Positions 9,088 to 18,664 of a DNA stretch of 64,000 nucleotides are shown piece by piece. The DNA is from Pseudomonadota bacterium (GTDB taxonomy: Bacteria; Desulfobacterota; Syntrophorhabdia; Syntrophorhabdales; Syntrophorhabdaceae): NCBI GenBank assembly GCA_026388255.1, contig JAPLKC010000025.1, forward strand, positions 1 through 64,000, in the 5' to 3' direction. The first letter of the stretch is position 1. The number at the start of each line of letters is the position of its first letter. The notes beneath the pieces were generated by a model. It saw only the letters and a program-made list of their open reading frames with translations. It made no database searches and was not told the DNA's origin. The position numbers and the translations under genes were made by a program.

Positions 9088-10089
9088 TTAATAATGTACA
9101 TCATCAGGAGAAATCCATTTTTTCTCATCGGCAGACCTTTCAATAGCTCCTATAACTTTCATGGTATTCAAGGCAGTCTCAATATCAACCATGCTCTCCC
9201 TCTCACCCTCTATGATTCCGATAAAATTATCCAGTTCTTCCAAATAAGTATTATTAAAATCATAACCCGGTTCCAGGACAAAAACATCTTCCGATATTCT
9301 TTTGTCTTTGCTGAAATAATTAACTTTACCGCTTTTGCCGTCCCATTCCCATTCAAGAGTACCCTTCTCTGCTATAATCCTCCCACCCCTTAAGTACTTA
9401 TGTGAAAGATAATCAAGGTGAATTTCAGCAATAGCACCGTTTCTATACTTTAAAATAGCCGAACATATGTCGTCTGTTGATATTTCAAGAGAGCTGACTT
9501 TGCCTGCATATCCTGTCAGCAATTCCGGAAAACCAAGAAACCATAGAGCATATTCAATATCATGGGCAAGTTCAATATGGACGCCACCACCAAGCTCTTT
9601 TTTTGCGCTCGACGTTTCACGGTAATCAATATCAGGCCTCCAATAGGGCAGATAATAACCCACATAAATATTTGCAGCATAAATACTTCCCACAGTCGTG
9701 ATAAAGTCTTTAAGAAACCTGATTACTGGATGATAACGGAGGTTAAAGGCAATATCATACTTCTTAAAACCCTTAACTCTTATTATATCAGCCATTTCAA
9801 CTGTTGAGCGTAAATCTGAGGCAGGCGGCTTCTCAAGAAGAAAGGGAATACCCCTTTCCAATAGCGATTTCACATCATTAAGATGCATGGAAGTAGGAGA
9901 ACATACAACAGCTCCGTCAATATGCCCTTCATGCGCCAGTAGATTATCGAAGGAGTAATATTCCTTAATACCTTCTTTATTCGACTCTGTTCTTGAATGT
10001 CTTAGCAGAACAGTCTCGTGCCCTGAAGAAAGAATGTTCCTTGCATGTCTCTTTCCAATTGAGCCATATCCGATTATAAGAAATTTCAT
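9088..10089 (-). CDS. Gfo/Idh/MocA-family oxidoreductase, PtmF-like position
   Basis: 333 residues. It has an N-terminal Rossmann fold with I-I-G-Y-G-S-I-G-K-R-H, and the family E-K-P motif (F-L-L-E-K-P-P-A near residue 92). The C-terminal alpha/beta domain has G-G-G-V-H-I-E-L-A-H-D, where the conserved His acts on the sugar. The family oxidises or reduces a sugar hydroxyl with NAD(P). Its place between the aminotransferase and the PtmA-like SDR matches the PtmF position in ptm clusters. The exact substrate is unknown. Confidence 0.78.
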   Translation of the reverse strand: MKFLIIGYGSIGKRHARNILSSGHETVLLRHSRTESNKEGIKEYYSFDNLLAHEGHIDGAVVCSPTSMHLNDVKSLLERGIPFLLEKPPASDLRSTVEMADIIRVKGFKKYDIAFNLRYHPVIRFLKDFITTVGSIYAANIYVGYYLPYWRPDIDYRETSSAKKELGGGVHIELAHDIEYALWFLGFPELLTGYAGKVSSLEISTDDICSAILKYRNGAIAEIHLDYLSHKYLRGGRIIAEKGTLEWEWDGKSGKVNYFSKDKRISEDVFVLEPGYDFNNTYLEELDNFIGIIEGERESMVDIETALNTMKVIGAIERSADEKKWISPDDVHY

Positions 10090-10111
10090 ATCAATCCCGA
10101 CATCTTTATTG

Positions 10112-11407
10112 CTATATTTTCCTTATATTAAAAGCACTTATTGGTTTACCATTAATCTTATTTCTCAGTGATTTATCCTGAATAGATATTTTAATTAATG
10201 AAAATACTTCATCATAGGTCTTTAAGGTATACTCTATGTCTTTCTCTTTATGGGCAAAACAAGTATGGTGGTATCCTACAAAAAGCACTCCTCTTTGAGC
10301 ACATTCTCCCTGAATAAAGGACCTTATCTCGTTTACAGTAAAACCATCATAATCCGTTATGACAAAATGGTTCATAGGCGCAAATCCGATGATTTTAACA
10401 AAATCACCGATGTCGTGCTTATTGATAATATCTGTTATGCCATCTTTCAATAAGCTGCCCATTTTCCAATTATGTTCAATTACTTTATCCCTATCAAGTA
10501 TCTCAATGGTCTTTAATGCGGCGTTAAGTGATGCCTTCTCTGTTGCATAGGAACCGGAAAAGAAACAGTTTTCGTCTTCAAACTGCTCCATGAGGTATTT
10601 TCTTCCGGTAAGTACACTCAAAGGGAAGCCGTTGGAGAGACCTTTAGCAAACACAGCAAGATCGGGTATTACGTTAAAATATTTCTGGGCGCCTCCGATA
10701 TCAAGACGGAAACCTGTTTTCATCTCATCATATATCAGGATAATATTATTTTCTTTTGTAAGCTCCCGTATCCTCTCAAGGAAACCTTCCTCCGGTTCAT
10801 AATTTATAACAGGTTCCATAATGAGGGCTGCAATCTCATCCTTTCTCTCTTTTATGGTCTTTTCAATGGCATCAATATCATTGTAATTGTGGGGCAGGAT
10901 CCATTCGGCCATCACATCAGGTATACCTTTTTTGCGAGGCGTAGAAACAATAAACCAGTCATGGAATCCGTGATATCCGCCGACTGTCATTACCTTCAAT
11001 TTCTTCGTGTAATTTCGTGCAAGTCTGATAGCCCCTTCACAAACATCAGAGCCATTCTTACAGAATCTCACCATCTCGGCGCAAGGGATGATTTCGGTCA
11101 ACCTCTTTGCCAAGGTAGCCTCTTCCGGGCAAGAAAGAGTAAAAATCAATCCGTCATCAATGCCGGCTTTAGCCGCATTATCCACCTCTTCGTTAGCATA
11201 GCCGAGAATAATGGGACCAAGCGCCATGGAAAAATCAATGAATTCATTGTCGTCTACATCATAAATTTTGCAACCCTTTGCTGATTTTATAAACAAGGGT
11301 GCGCCACCGATTACAAAAAGATTTGGATTCTTACTAAAGGTTGATGTGCCCATGGGGATAACATCAAGGGCATATTTATACGTTTTAAGGGATTTGTCAA
11401 ATTTCAT
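10112..11407 (-). CDS. Class III (GSA-type) PLP aminotransferase
   Basis: About 431 residues related to glutamate-1-semialdehyde aminomutase. It has Y-D-E-M-K-T-G-F-R (PLP-contacting Asp) and the Schiff-base lysine in F-A-K-G-L-S-N-G-F-P. N-G-S-D-V at about 119-123 corresponds to the phosphate loop. Haem synthesis is unlikely as its role, because it is embedded in a sugar operon and starts 11 bases after an iron-containing alcohol dehydrogenase. A paired oxidation and transamination of a sugar or small precursor is a better reading. The ATG at 11407 is chosen over the codon at 11413 because AGAGGTG lies 5 bases before it. Confidence 0.8.
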   Translation of the reverse strand: MKFDKSLKTYKYALDVIPMGTSTFSKNPNLFVIGGAPLFIKSAKGCKIYDVDDNEFIDFSMALGPIILGYANEEVDNAAKAGIDDGLIFTLSCPEEATLAKRLTEIIPCAEMVRFCKNGSDVCEGAIRLARNYTKKLKVMTVGGYHGFHDWFIVSTPRKKGIPDVMAEWILPHNYNDIDAIEKTIKERKDEIAALIMEPVINYEPEEGFLERIRELTKENNIILIYDEMKTGFRLDIGGAQKYFNVIPDLAVFAKGLSNGFPLSVLTGRKYLMEQFEDENCFFSGSYATEKASLNAALKTIEILDRDKVIEHNWKMGSLLKDGITDIINKHDIGDFVKIIGFAPMNHFVITDYDGFTVNEIRSFIQGECAQRGVLFVGYHHTCFAHKEKDIEYTLKTYDEVFSLIKISIQDKSLRNKINGKPISAFNIRKI

Positions 11408-11417
11408 AAGCACCTCT

Positions 11418-12590
11418 TTATCTTAAAGAATAGATAAGTTTTTCAATTTCATCCTTGCCGAATGGCACAGGATTTTGATCAAAGGCAGCTTTAAGTTGCA
11501 TGGAATTGTCAATAATCAGTTTAGCGTTATCTTCGCTCTTCACCCCAAAACCTTTCAGGTCTGTGGGAATACCCAATGCCGCACTGAGTTTGCGTATCTC
11601 TTCAGCAAAACGGATTGATTTTTTTTTTTTTTTTAGTGATGGCTCACTGAAAATAAGATCATAAAGCATTGCATAGTCCGTATAACCATTTTCCACGTTG
11701 TACTTTACAACGCCCGGCAGAAAAACAGATCCTGCAAGACCATGAGGAACATCAAAATAAACACCGAGGGGATAGCTCAAAGCGCCAGCAGGTCCTGCAC
11801 CTGCGTTCATAAGAGCAGCCCCTGCAAGCCCGCTTCCCACGAGGAGATTGAGTTTTGTGTTGATAGATCTATCATTTTGGGCAATCTTTTTAAGGTTTGC
11901 AAATAAGAGTTTAAAAGCTTCTATTGAAAATATCCTGGAGTAAGCGCTCGCTCCGTTAGCAACAAAGCTTTCCAGCGTATGTGTCATGGCATCCATACCT
12001 GCTGAGGCATATACCATATCAGGGCAACTGTCCAGAAACCCCGGGTCATAAAGAGAAAGCCTGGGGTAGTTGTATTCGGTATTGATCCCAAATTTCCAGC
12101 GTTCTTTTGTGTCTATAAATACTGCGTATGGCGTGACTTCGCTTCCTGTCCCTGCTGTTGTGGGAAGGGCCACAACAGGAAGCGGGACCTCTTTTACTTT
12201 ACCGAACCCCCTGTATTCTATGGCCGGTCCTTTATTTGTCTTCAACGTTGCAAGGCCCTTTGTGAGGTCAAGAGCACTGCCACCGCCGATGCCAACAAAA
12301 CAGTTTAGATCTGATGACTCAAAATCTGTCTTCGCTTTATCCAGGTAATCGTATGTGGGCTCTGGCATCTCACTGACCAGCAGAACAACTTTTTCCATGC
12401 TTTTTTCCAGAAGATCGATAATTTCATTAGCATATCCATTGCCCCGATAGACGCCTTTGTCAACAACAAGACCTATCCTGTTCCAGCCAAGGCCTTTCAG
12501 CTTTTCCGGTAACTCCTTGGCGATCCCGTTGCCTGCAAAAAGCTCAGTCCTCATGATAAAACGCACATTCTCTTTAAGAAAATCTTTCAT
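11418..12590 (-). CDS. Iron-containing alcohol dehydrogenase
   Basis: A 390-residue group III alcohol dehydrogenase. It has the NAD(P)-binding segment G-I-G-G-G-S-A-L-D at about 97-105, L-P-T-T-A-G-T-G-S-E, and metal-ligand regions M-D-A-M-T-H-T-L-E-S and V-P-H-G-L-A-G. The substrate is not evident. In 8-amino-KDO synthesis a Fe-ADH (KdnB) oxidises C8 before an aminotransferase acts. The same logic could apply here with the class III aminotransferase that follows. An A16 tract in the coding strand (11619-11634) encodes five consecutive lysines and is an obvious slippage site. The start follows AGGGGG. Confidence 0.82.
   Translation of the reverse strand: MKDFLKENVRFIMRTELFAGNGIAKELPEKLKGLGWNRIGLVVDKGVYRGNGYANEIIDLLEKSMEKVVLLVSEMPEPTYDYLDKAKTDFESSDLNCFVGIGGGSALDLTKGLATLKTNKGPAIEYRGFGKVKEVPLPVVALPTTAGTGSEVTPYAVFIDTKERWKFGINTEYNYPRLSLYDPGFLDSCPDMVYASAGMDAMTHTLESFVANGASAYSRIFSIEAFKLLFANLKKIAQNDRSINTKLNLLVGSGLAGAALMNAGAGPAGALSYPLGVYFDVPHGLAGSVFLPGVVKYNVENGYTDYAMLYDLIFSEPSLKKKKKSIRFAEEIRKLSAALGIPTDLKGFGVKSEDNAKLIIDNSMQLKAAFDQNPVPFGKDEIEKLIYSLR
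11619..11634 (-). repeat. A16 homopolymer inside the Fe-ADH gene
   Basis: Sixteen T on the plus strand, A16 on the coding strand. It reads as the last base of a Leu codon plus five AAA lysines, in frame in this assembly. Gain or loss of a single A would truncate the enzyme shortly after. Confidence 0.95.
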
Positions 12591-12600
12591 TTAGCCCCCT

Positions 12601-14595
12601 TCATAGTTTGTTCTTTACTTCTTCAATATCATAATACAAATCGGTTATACGCATGTGTTCGGTCATCTTTCTCATCGTCACGTTTCTGTTTGTATGCCTG
12701 TACTGATTGATAAGCAAATTGAGAGCATCCTTTTTCTCATCGGTGAAATAAAAGAGGTAAGACACGTCTCTTCTCCTGATAGGAGATTTAAACTTACCCT
12801 TTTGCCACTCAAATATATCATAATGAAAATTCACTAACTTTCTCCTCCCGAAATCAATCTCTCCGCTGAAATCGGGCAATGTATTGGCCGAGAAATTGAT
12901 AAGATCGTCAAGTATATTCTCATGGCGGGGAAGCATTCTCTTTGCTACCTCACCAATATAGGCATCAAAATCTCTTTTACATTCAAGAATCACCTTCCAG
13001 GTATATTTACCATTCATTTTTCCAACACCGCCCGCGCGGATAAACTCAAAATTCTCCGGCCTTCCATAGTATTCTCTGAGCGCCTCAGCAGTGGGGAACC
13101 ACTCGTTAATCGATTCTTCTCTAAAATCCTGGAATATGGATCGTACAGGTCCGGTGGCATCTTTTGCCGACTCAATAACAGATACAGTAAAATCCACAGG
13201 GTTCACATCATGCAGGTGAAGATACTTTAGAAGCGGGAAATATGCCCGATAGTTCCAAAAAAATTGGATAAGCCAATGAACAGGGCGAAAAAAAAGAATA
13301 TCCTCCTCTGACATCGTGGAAGTAAAACGTATCCCTTCCTCGGATTCAAAAGAAAGCATGTCATCGTACTGGCTGAAAGAGCTGTCGATAAGACGAAACT
13401 TCGTTTTAATCCTATATTTTTCACGTTCTTCCGGCAGAGTAAGTTCACTTCCGTTTATGAGGAGACAGTTATAACAGATAATATAGCTTACGTTCCAGCC
13501 AAAGATCATCCGTAGACTGTTCAGATGGCTCTCTTTTGTTTCTCCGGGTAGCGCAAGGATAATCTCAGTACCTGAAATGCCACCTGCTTCATTAACATGA
13601 TCTATTATCTCCCGGAAATGATCATTTTCTATGTTATTCCGCTTGATATTCTTAAGTACAACAGGGTCAACAGATTGTAATGACGATACAAGATATGCCG
13701 ATTCACCCATAATTTCGGCAAGAGCTATGCTCTGTCTCGTTTTTACCCAGTTTATTACGCAACGTCGAGGATAATCCTTCTCTGTTTGAAGCGCATGTAT
13801 CTTTTCTCCGATCCTTATATCCCTCGGCACTATCCCAAAGTTTGCATCGGCAAAACAAAGGAGATTCGTCTTCTTCACATGACCTGCTATATAGTCAAGC
13901 TCTTCCAATACCCGGTCAATATCAAAAAGCTTTACCCTGTGCTGCGATACAAGACCCTGAGCACAGTAAGTGCAGGAAAAGGGACATCCTCTGTTTGTTT
14001 CCACAATAGGAATAAGGTCATATTCAAAAAACTCATTCAACATGCCTGTGAGGTATGGCGAAGGAATACTATTGAGGTCGTCGATCCTATCAGGTCTTTC
14101 CCCTATAACGATATCCTTATTGCGAAGGAAGATACACCCATCTATAGCTGTATCCTTAGTCCTTGATAAATCACAATCAACATTGAGATATTGCCTGATG
14201 AGGTTTATAAAACTAGTCTCCCCCTCGTTGATAGCATAGAAATCTACTGCCTTGTTTTCTGCAAAGAAGTCTCTATAGCCGCCTTCGGTCTGGTTGATGT
14301 TGGGGCCTCCACACACAATAAGTGTTCCAGAAGAAAGGGATTTTGCAAGACCGGAGACCCTGTTATTCAAGTGAGCGTTCCAGCTATAGTGCCCTAAACC
14401 CAGAATATCGGGTAGGTCTTCCTTCAGCCTTTTTATCAGATGGTCAGGATATTTGAAGATTTCAATATCAATATAGTCACCGAAGATCTTCCTTGCATAG
14501 GATGCAACGAAACCGACGTTCAGAGGGAACATATACGATCCGCCGCCAAGGTAATTGTGGACAAGGTCAGCTAAGTAAACTTTTATTTTTCCCAT
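12601..14595 (-). CDS. B12-binding radical SAM protein (large)
   Basis: About 664 residues. The N-terminal cobalamin-binding-like domain contains D-I-L-G-L-G-H-Y-S-W and V-C-G-G-P-N. A radical SAM core follows with R-G-C-P-F-S-C-T-Y-C (CxxxCxxC) and A-L-P-G-E-T-K-E-S-H. The long C-terminal part after residue 400 is unassigned. It probably acts on a sugar of the cluster, or on its lipid or peptide acceptor; no more can be said. The ATG at 14595 has AAAGGC upstream and begins the homologous region, so the longer start at 14637 is rejected. The gap to the methyltransferase upstream is 65 bases. Confidence 0.8.
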   Translation of the reverse strand: MGKIKVYLADLVHNYLGGGSYMFPLNVGFVASYARKIFGDYIDIEIFKYPDHLIKRLKEDLPDILGLGHYSWNAHLNNRVSGLAKSLSSGTLIVCGGPNINQTEGGYRDFFAENKAVDFYAINEGETSFINLIRQYLNVDCDLSRTKDTAIDGCIFLRNKDIVIGERPDRIDDLNSIPSPYLTGMLNEFFEYDLIPIVETNRGCPFSCTYCAQGLVSQHRVKLFDIDRVLEELDYIAGHVKKTNLLCFADANFGIVPRDIRIGEKIHALQTEKDYPRRCVINWVKTRQSIALAEIMGESAYLVSSLQSVDPVVLKNIKRNNIENDHFREIIDHVNEAGGISGTEIILALPGETKESHLNSLRMIFGWNVSYIICYNCLLINGSELTLPEEREKYRIKTKFRLIDSSFSQYDDMLSFESEEGIRFTSTMSEEDILFFRPVHWLIQFFWNYRAYFPLLKYLHLHDVNPVDFTVSVIESAKDATGPVRSIFQDFREESINEWFPTAEALREYYGRPENFEFIRAGGVGKMNGKYTWKVILECKRDFDAYIGEVAKRMLPRHENILDDLINFSANTLPDFSGEIDFGRRKLVNFHYDIFEWQKGKFKSPIRRRDVSYLFYFTDEKKDALNLLINQYRHTNRNVTMRKMTEHMRITDLYYDIEEVKNKL

Positions 14596-14660
14596 AATTC
14601 TGCCTTTATGTTTCAATTGTACAGGGGTTGCTACCAAGTCTGTCTATTAATGAAGACTTC

Positions 14661-15341
14661 CTACCCTTTTTCGGCATAGCCGAGCAATTGGACTTCCTTT
14701 GAAAATCTGATCAGTTTTTTAAACTCCGTTAGCTCTGACGTCTGCGTATATTTTAAAGGAATAAGTGCAAAAAGTTTTGTCAGGCTCTTATATAAGGCAT
14801 TTTTCCATGTGAAAGGAAGGTGGTAGAAGTGCTCTACAAAACAATTCTTAAATTCAAACATCTTGAACATATCCTCCATTGACGCCTTGGTGAATGGCGT
14901 CTTATGGGTGTAGTCATCGTAAAAAACCTTATAGTTTTTCTTCCAGTCACAGGTAGTGGCAAGAAAGCATCCGCCAGGTTTCAGAACACGGTATACTTCA
15001 CTTATCAGATTGTCAATATTCCGTATATGTTCAATGGCAGACTTCATCATAATTACATCAAAAAAATCATCTTCATAAGGAAAGGGCTCTTCCTCAATAT
15101 TAACAATGGCTACGCTAAGCCCTTTGTCCCTGGCAACCGTATCCATATCGATTCCGTATACACTAAAACCTATCTTCTGAAAGATTTCCAAGTGTTCTCC
15201 CCTGCCGCAGCAAAGATCCAGTAGTTTCCCCGATCTTCTTTTAAAATAATGGTCTGCAAGATGGTTGCAGAGCTTCTCAGGATATTTCGTGTAGGGTCTG
15301 AGATTTTCGTTATAATGAACATTAGTATAACGGTTTTTCAT
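14661..15341 (-). CDS. SAM-dependent class I methyltransferase
   Basis: 226 residues. It has motif I L-L-D-L-C-C-G-R-G-E-H at about 41-51, an acidic residue closing beta-2 (G-I-D-M-D), and V-I-M-M-K-S-A-I-E-H-I and V-L-K-P-G-G as motifs II-III, a typical Methyltransf_11 core. An O- or N-methylated legionaminic acid derivative is one possibility, since methyltransferases occur in ptm loci (PtmH), but I cannot show homology to PtmH. The ATG overlaps the stop of the PtmE-like gene (ATGA). Confidence 0.8.
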   Translation of the reverse strand: MKNRYTNVHYNENLRPYTKYPEKLCNHLADHYFKRRSGKLLDLCCGRGEHLEIFQKIGFSVYGIDMDTVARDKGLSVAIVNIEEEPFPYEDDFFDVIMMKSAIEHIRNIDNLISEVYRVLKPGGCFLATTCDWKKNYKVFYDDYTHKTPFTKASMEDMFKMFEFKNCFVEHFYHLPFTWKNALYKSLTKLFALIPLKYTQTSELTEFKKLIRFSKEVQLLGYAEKG

Positions 15342-16417
15342 GAGATGTTAAATCCTCCAAATTTTTCTACACTCTTTTTATACTCTTCCCACTGACCGAT
15401 ATCAACCCAGCCTCCGTATATGGGATATACAACAACTTTTTTATCCTTCGACACAATTTCAATCAGCTCGTTCATATTCATATGCTCGTTGTGACTCAGG
15501 TATGATAATACAACGGGTTCCATTACATACACACCTGTATTGATAATCATATCATGGACAGGTTTTTCTATAATACCTTCCAGAATCCCGTTGTCCAACT
15601 GAAGTACACCGAAGGGTATTTTCACCTCATTATGGCATCCGATAATCGTCATGGCTGCCCCTTTTGACTCATGCCATCTCAATACATCTGCATAGTCCAC
15701 ATCCAAAAGAGAATCGCAGTTGGTAACAAAAAAGGTATCGTTAACTTTGTCTTTTAATAGCGCCAGACTACCTGCCGTTCCATAATAATCATTTTCCTCA
15801 ACCCAGTCAATCTCATAGTTCGACTTGTTCTCTCTGAGAAAAAGTTTTATGTATTCTTTTTTATAGTTGAGTGAATAAATAAAACGATAAAAGCCGCATT
15901 TATAAAAACTCTCCATAATATATTCAATAACCGGCTTATTTCCGATGGGAATAAGAGGCTTCGGCAGTATTCTCGTGAAAGGCTCAAGTCTCGTTCCCTT
16001 TCCGCCTGCCATCACAATCACTGATTTTTCAAAGATTTTTTCAGGCTTTGCGCTTTCTCCCTTTCCAAGGAGGTCAGTCCAGAGGAAAACATCAACAATA
16101 ACATCCTCATCATCAAGCACAGGTATCTGCTCGATCTTGTTCTGCACCATAAGGGTTTTTATATGCTGCTCCATGTTTAGCATGCCTTCTTTCACAGCTA
16201 CAAACCGCTTGTACATTACAATTTCTATTAAATCGGTAAATTTTAAGCCGTTTATAAGTGCTGTCCTTATATCACCGTCAGTCACTGTCCCCAGAAGCAT
16301 TTCTTTTTCATCGACAACAAAGAGTATCCTTTCAGACGTCTCACTAAGCCTCTGCATTGCCTGTTTAATAGTAGTATCAGGCGGAACAAGAAGGGATTTA
16401 AGTTTTGCTTTATCCAT
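15338..16417 (-). CDS. CBS-domain nucleotidyltransferase, PtmE-like
   Basis: About 359 residues in two parts. Two CBS domains occupy roughly 1-120 (T-V-T-D-G-D-I-R, then P-V-L-D-D). A sugar-1-phosphate nucleotidyltransferase follows, with A-G-G-K-G-T-R-L-E-P at its start, L-P-K-P-L-I-P-I-G and V-T-N-C-D. This fusion is the architecture of PtmE, the GlcN-1-phosphate guanylyltransferase that starts the GDP-linked legionaminic pathway in Campylobacter. Homologues also act as other sugar nucleotidylyltransferases. The ATG at 16417 (AAGGA upstream) is preferred over a TTG at 16435. It overlaps the NeuC-like gene by 8 bases. Confidence 0.85.
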   Translation of the reverse strand: MDKAKLKSLLVPPDTTIKQAMQRLSETSERILFVVDEKEMLLGTVTDGDIRTALINGLKFTDLIEIVMYKRFVAVKEGMLNMEQHIKTLMVQNKIEQIPVLDDEDVIVDVFLWTDLLGKGESAKPEKIFEKSVIVMAGGKGTRLEPFTRILPKPLIPIGNKPVIEYIMESFYKCGFYRFIYSLNYKKEYIKLFLRENKSNYEIDWVEENDYYGTAGSLALLKDKVNDTFFVTNCDSLLDVDYADVLRWHESKGAAMTIIGCHNEVKIPFGVLQLDNGILEGIIEKPVHDMIINTGVYVMEPVVLSYLSHNEHMNMNELIEIVSKDKKVVVYPIYGGWVDIGQWEEYKKSVEKFGGFNIS

Positions 16418-17636
16418 TTGCTTCTTCCTTATCAATGATTTTGAAATCTATATCGTAAAACTCTTTTTTTAGTTCTAAATTATTCATTTTGGATTTGAGA
16501 ATATATACGATCTTCCTGGCGGTATTCTGGCCGTCATATGGATTGGATACCGATTTAATTTTTGTTTGAAAATTTTCTGAATACAGTTTTTTAAAGGCTT
16601 TTATGATATCATTTTTTGCGGGCGTACAATCAATAACGCTTTCCGCCTTCATTCTCCCTTTCTGCCTGTCACCTATATTGATTGTTCCAATCTTAAAACT
16701 CGGTGCTTCGATAATTCCACTGGAAGAGTTACCGACAACCGCATCTACATATTGCATGGCTGAAAAGTATCTGAGATGTCCCATAGAGGAAAAAACAACT
16801 GATTTTATTAGATTTTCAGAGACATATTCCTCAATTATTTTATTTATAGCGCTACCACCTGGATCTGCGTTTGCCTTCGTAAAGATAATATGGGTTTCTT
16901 CCAGTTTATCCAGTACAGAAAGCAAATTTTGCAACTGTATTGCCGAATCATTCTCCAGAGTGACAGGGTGAAATGTAACCAGCACATTATGCTTATTGAA
17001 TGTAAACTTTAACTTCTTTTCCAGTTCTTTCTTGGACAGAATCTTCAACGTCTTTATTGTGTCCAATGCAAGTGCGCCCGTATTAAAAACCCTGTCAGGC
17101 GATTCCCCCAACTGGACAACCCTTTTTCGATACTCTTCTGTAGCAGTAAAATGAAAATGGCTCATTTTTGTTATAGCGTGACGGAAAGCATCATCAAAGG
17201 CCCCTTCAGTAATCTCACCCCCGTGTATGTGTGCTACAGGGATTCTGCAAACATGTGCCGATGCAGCAAGTGCAAGTATTTCATATCTATCGCCAAGCAC
17301 AACAACCACATCCGGATTCAGCCTTTCCCAGACTCCAGGGGCATTGATCATTGCATTCCCCATTGCAACAGAAACATCACTATTTGTAATCCCGCCATCA
17401 GTAACAGAAGATGTCAGTATATCAATTCTTTCATTAATATCAAATCCGTCTTTTTCTATATCGGTTACGGTATTGCCGAATTCCCTGACAAGATGTGCCC
17501 CGGTAACAATCAATTGCAACTTCAGATCTGGATCATTCTTGATCTCATTAATAAGCGGTTTTAATATCCAATACTCAGCCCTCGTACCTGTAATAACTGC
17601 AATTTTATGCTTTTTATTCGCCTTTTTCATGCCCAT
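16410..17636 (-). CDS. neuC: Hydrolysing NDP-sugar 2-epimerase (NeuC/LegG)
   Basis: A 408-residue enzyme of the UDP-GlcNAc 2-epimerase family, NeuC branch. It has T-G-T-R-A-E-Y-W near the N terminus, V-L-G-D-R-Y-E, and A-H-I-H-G-G-E-I-T-E-G-A-F-D-D-A-F-R-H-A, the hydrolysing-type signature. G-N-S-S-S-G-I-I-E-A near residue 285 is the nucleotide site. It would convert the NDP-diacetamido sugar to the free 2-epimer for the synthase encoded 5 bases upstream. Two candidate ATGs (17636 and 17630) have equally poor ribosome sites; I keep the longer. Confidence 0.9.
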   Translation of the reverse strand: MGMKKANKKHKIAVITGTRAEYWILKPLINEIKNDPDLKLQLIVTGAHLVREFGNTVTDIEKDGFDINERIDILTSSVTDGGITNSDVSVAMGNAMINAPGVWERLNPDVVVVLGDRYEILALAASAHVCRIPVAHIHGGEITEGAFDDAFRHAITKMSHFHFTATEEYRKRVVQLGESPDRVFNTGALALDTIKTLKILSKKELEKKLKFTFNKHNVLVTFHPVTLENDSAIQLQNLLSVLDKLEETHIIFTKANADPGGSAINKIIEEYVSENLIKSVVFSSMGHLRYFSAMQYVDAVVGNSSSGIIEAPSFKIGTINIGDRQKGRMKAESVIDCTPAKNDIIKAFKKLYSENFQTKIKSVSNPYDGQNTARKIVYILKSKMNNLELKKEFYDIDFKIIDKEEANG

Positions 17637-17641
17637 ATCTA

Positions 17642-18664
17642 TTACAACGTTATCATTTCGTCCGGTTGAAAATATCTTTTTGCCTTTCGACCAATCACAT
17701 CATCCCATTTCATCGGGCTAATCCCTGTGCCGGGTCTCTTAACAGCAATATTCTTTTCCGTAAAAATATCGCCTTTTTTAATCTCCCCGAAAGCAACGAT
17801 GCTCTTTCGAGCAATAACCATATTTTTTGTTTCCGAAGGTGACGGGTTTTTTACCCCATTACCAAGGGCTTCCTCTATGTTTCTTATGGCCGTCACCATT
17901 GCCTCAAGTTCTTTCGGTTCAAGAGATGCCCTATGGTCAGGGCCTTCGGCATTCCTGTCGAGTGTAAAGTGTTTTTCAATGACCTCGGCACCCAGAGCCA
18001 CAGCAGCTACAGGAACTTCTATTCCCAATGTATGGTCGGAATAGCCTACCCTTACACCAAAACTGCTTCTCATTGAAACCATGGCGAGAAGATTCACGTC
18101 CTTTACAGGTGTCGGGTATTCCGTGTTGCAGTGAAGAAGCGTGATACTCTCTTTCGATGTACCGGCTTCAATGAGGATTTTCATTGCCTTTCCGATTTCC
18201 TTCATATCGGCCATTCCAGTAGACATGATGACTTTCTTATTCAAACCCCCGATTTTTCTTAAGTAAGGCAGATTTGTAATCTCGCCTGAAGGGACCTTGA
18301 GTGTCTCAAGGCCAAGATTGTTGAGGAGGTCTATACTATCCATATCAAAAGGTGTTGACAAAAATTGTATGCCCTTTTTTTTACAGTAATCAATAAGCTC
18401 TTTATGCGCATCGGCGTCAAGAGTCAGTTTTTTCAGCATTTCAAGTTGTGATTCTCTCTTATCCGTTGTGTTTTTCTGATATTCTGCCTTCGGCGCTTCT
18501 CTGCTCACTATATTTTCCGGTATAAAGGTCTGAAATTTAACGGCGTCAGCACCTGCTTTAACTGCCGCATCGATCATTTTTTTCGCAGTTTTAATATCTC
18601 CGTTGTGATTCACACCCGCTTCGGCAATAATAAAGGTCTTTTGTTTTAACGGCTTTTTTTTCAT
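17642..18664 (-). CDS. neuB: Nonulosonate synthase (NeuB/LegI)
   Basis: 340 residues. It has a TIM barrel with I-I-A-E-A-G-V-N-H-N-G at 12-22, D-A-V-K-F-Q-T-F near 40 and G-Y-S-D-H-T-L-G near 240, and E-K-H-F-T-L-D-R (metal and PEP site). A C-terminal SAF/antifreeze-like domain runs from about 285 to the end. It condenses PEP with the 6-deoxy diacetamido-mannose-type sugar. The partner genes (LegG-, LegH-, LegC- and PtmE-like) make legionaminic acid more likely than Neu5Ac. The start ATG overlaps the preceding stop (ATGA) and has AAAAAGG. Confidence 0.92.
   Translation of the reverse strand: MKKKPLKQKTFIIAEAGVNHNGDIKTAKKMIDAAVKAGADAVKFQTFIPENIVSREAPKAEYQKNTTDKRESQLEMLKKLTLDADAHKELIDYCKKKGIQFLSTPFDMDSIDLLNNLGLETLKVPSGEITNLPYLRKIGGLNKKVIMSTGMADMKEIGKAMKILIEAGTSKESITLLHCNTEYPTPVKDVNLLAMVSMRSSFGVRVGYSDHTLGIEVPVAAVALGAEVIEKHFTLDRNAEGPDHRASLEPKELEAMVTAIRNIEEALGNGVKNPSPSETKNMVIARKSIVAFGEIKKGDIFTEKNIAVKRPGTGISPMKWDDVIGRKAKRYFQPDEMITL

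Noticed and set aside
10112-11407. HemL of haem synthesis
   Set aside because: Family resemblance only; operon context is sugar modification and no other haem gene is near.
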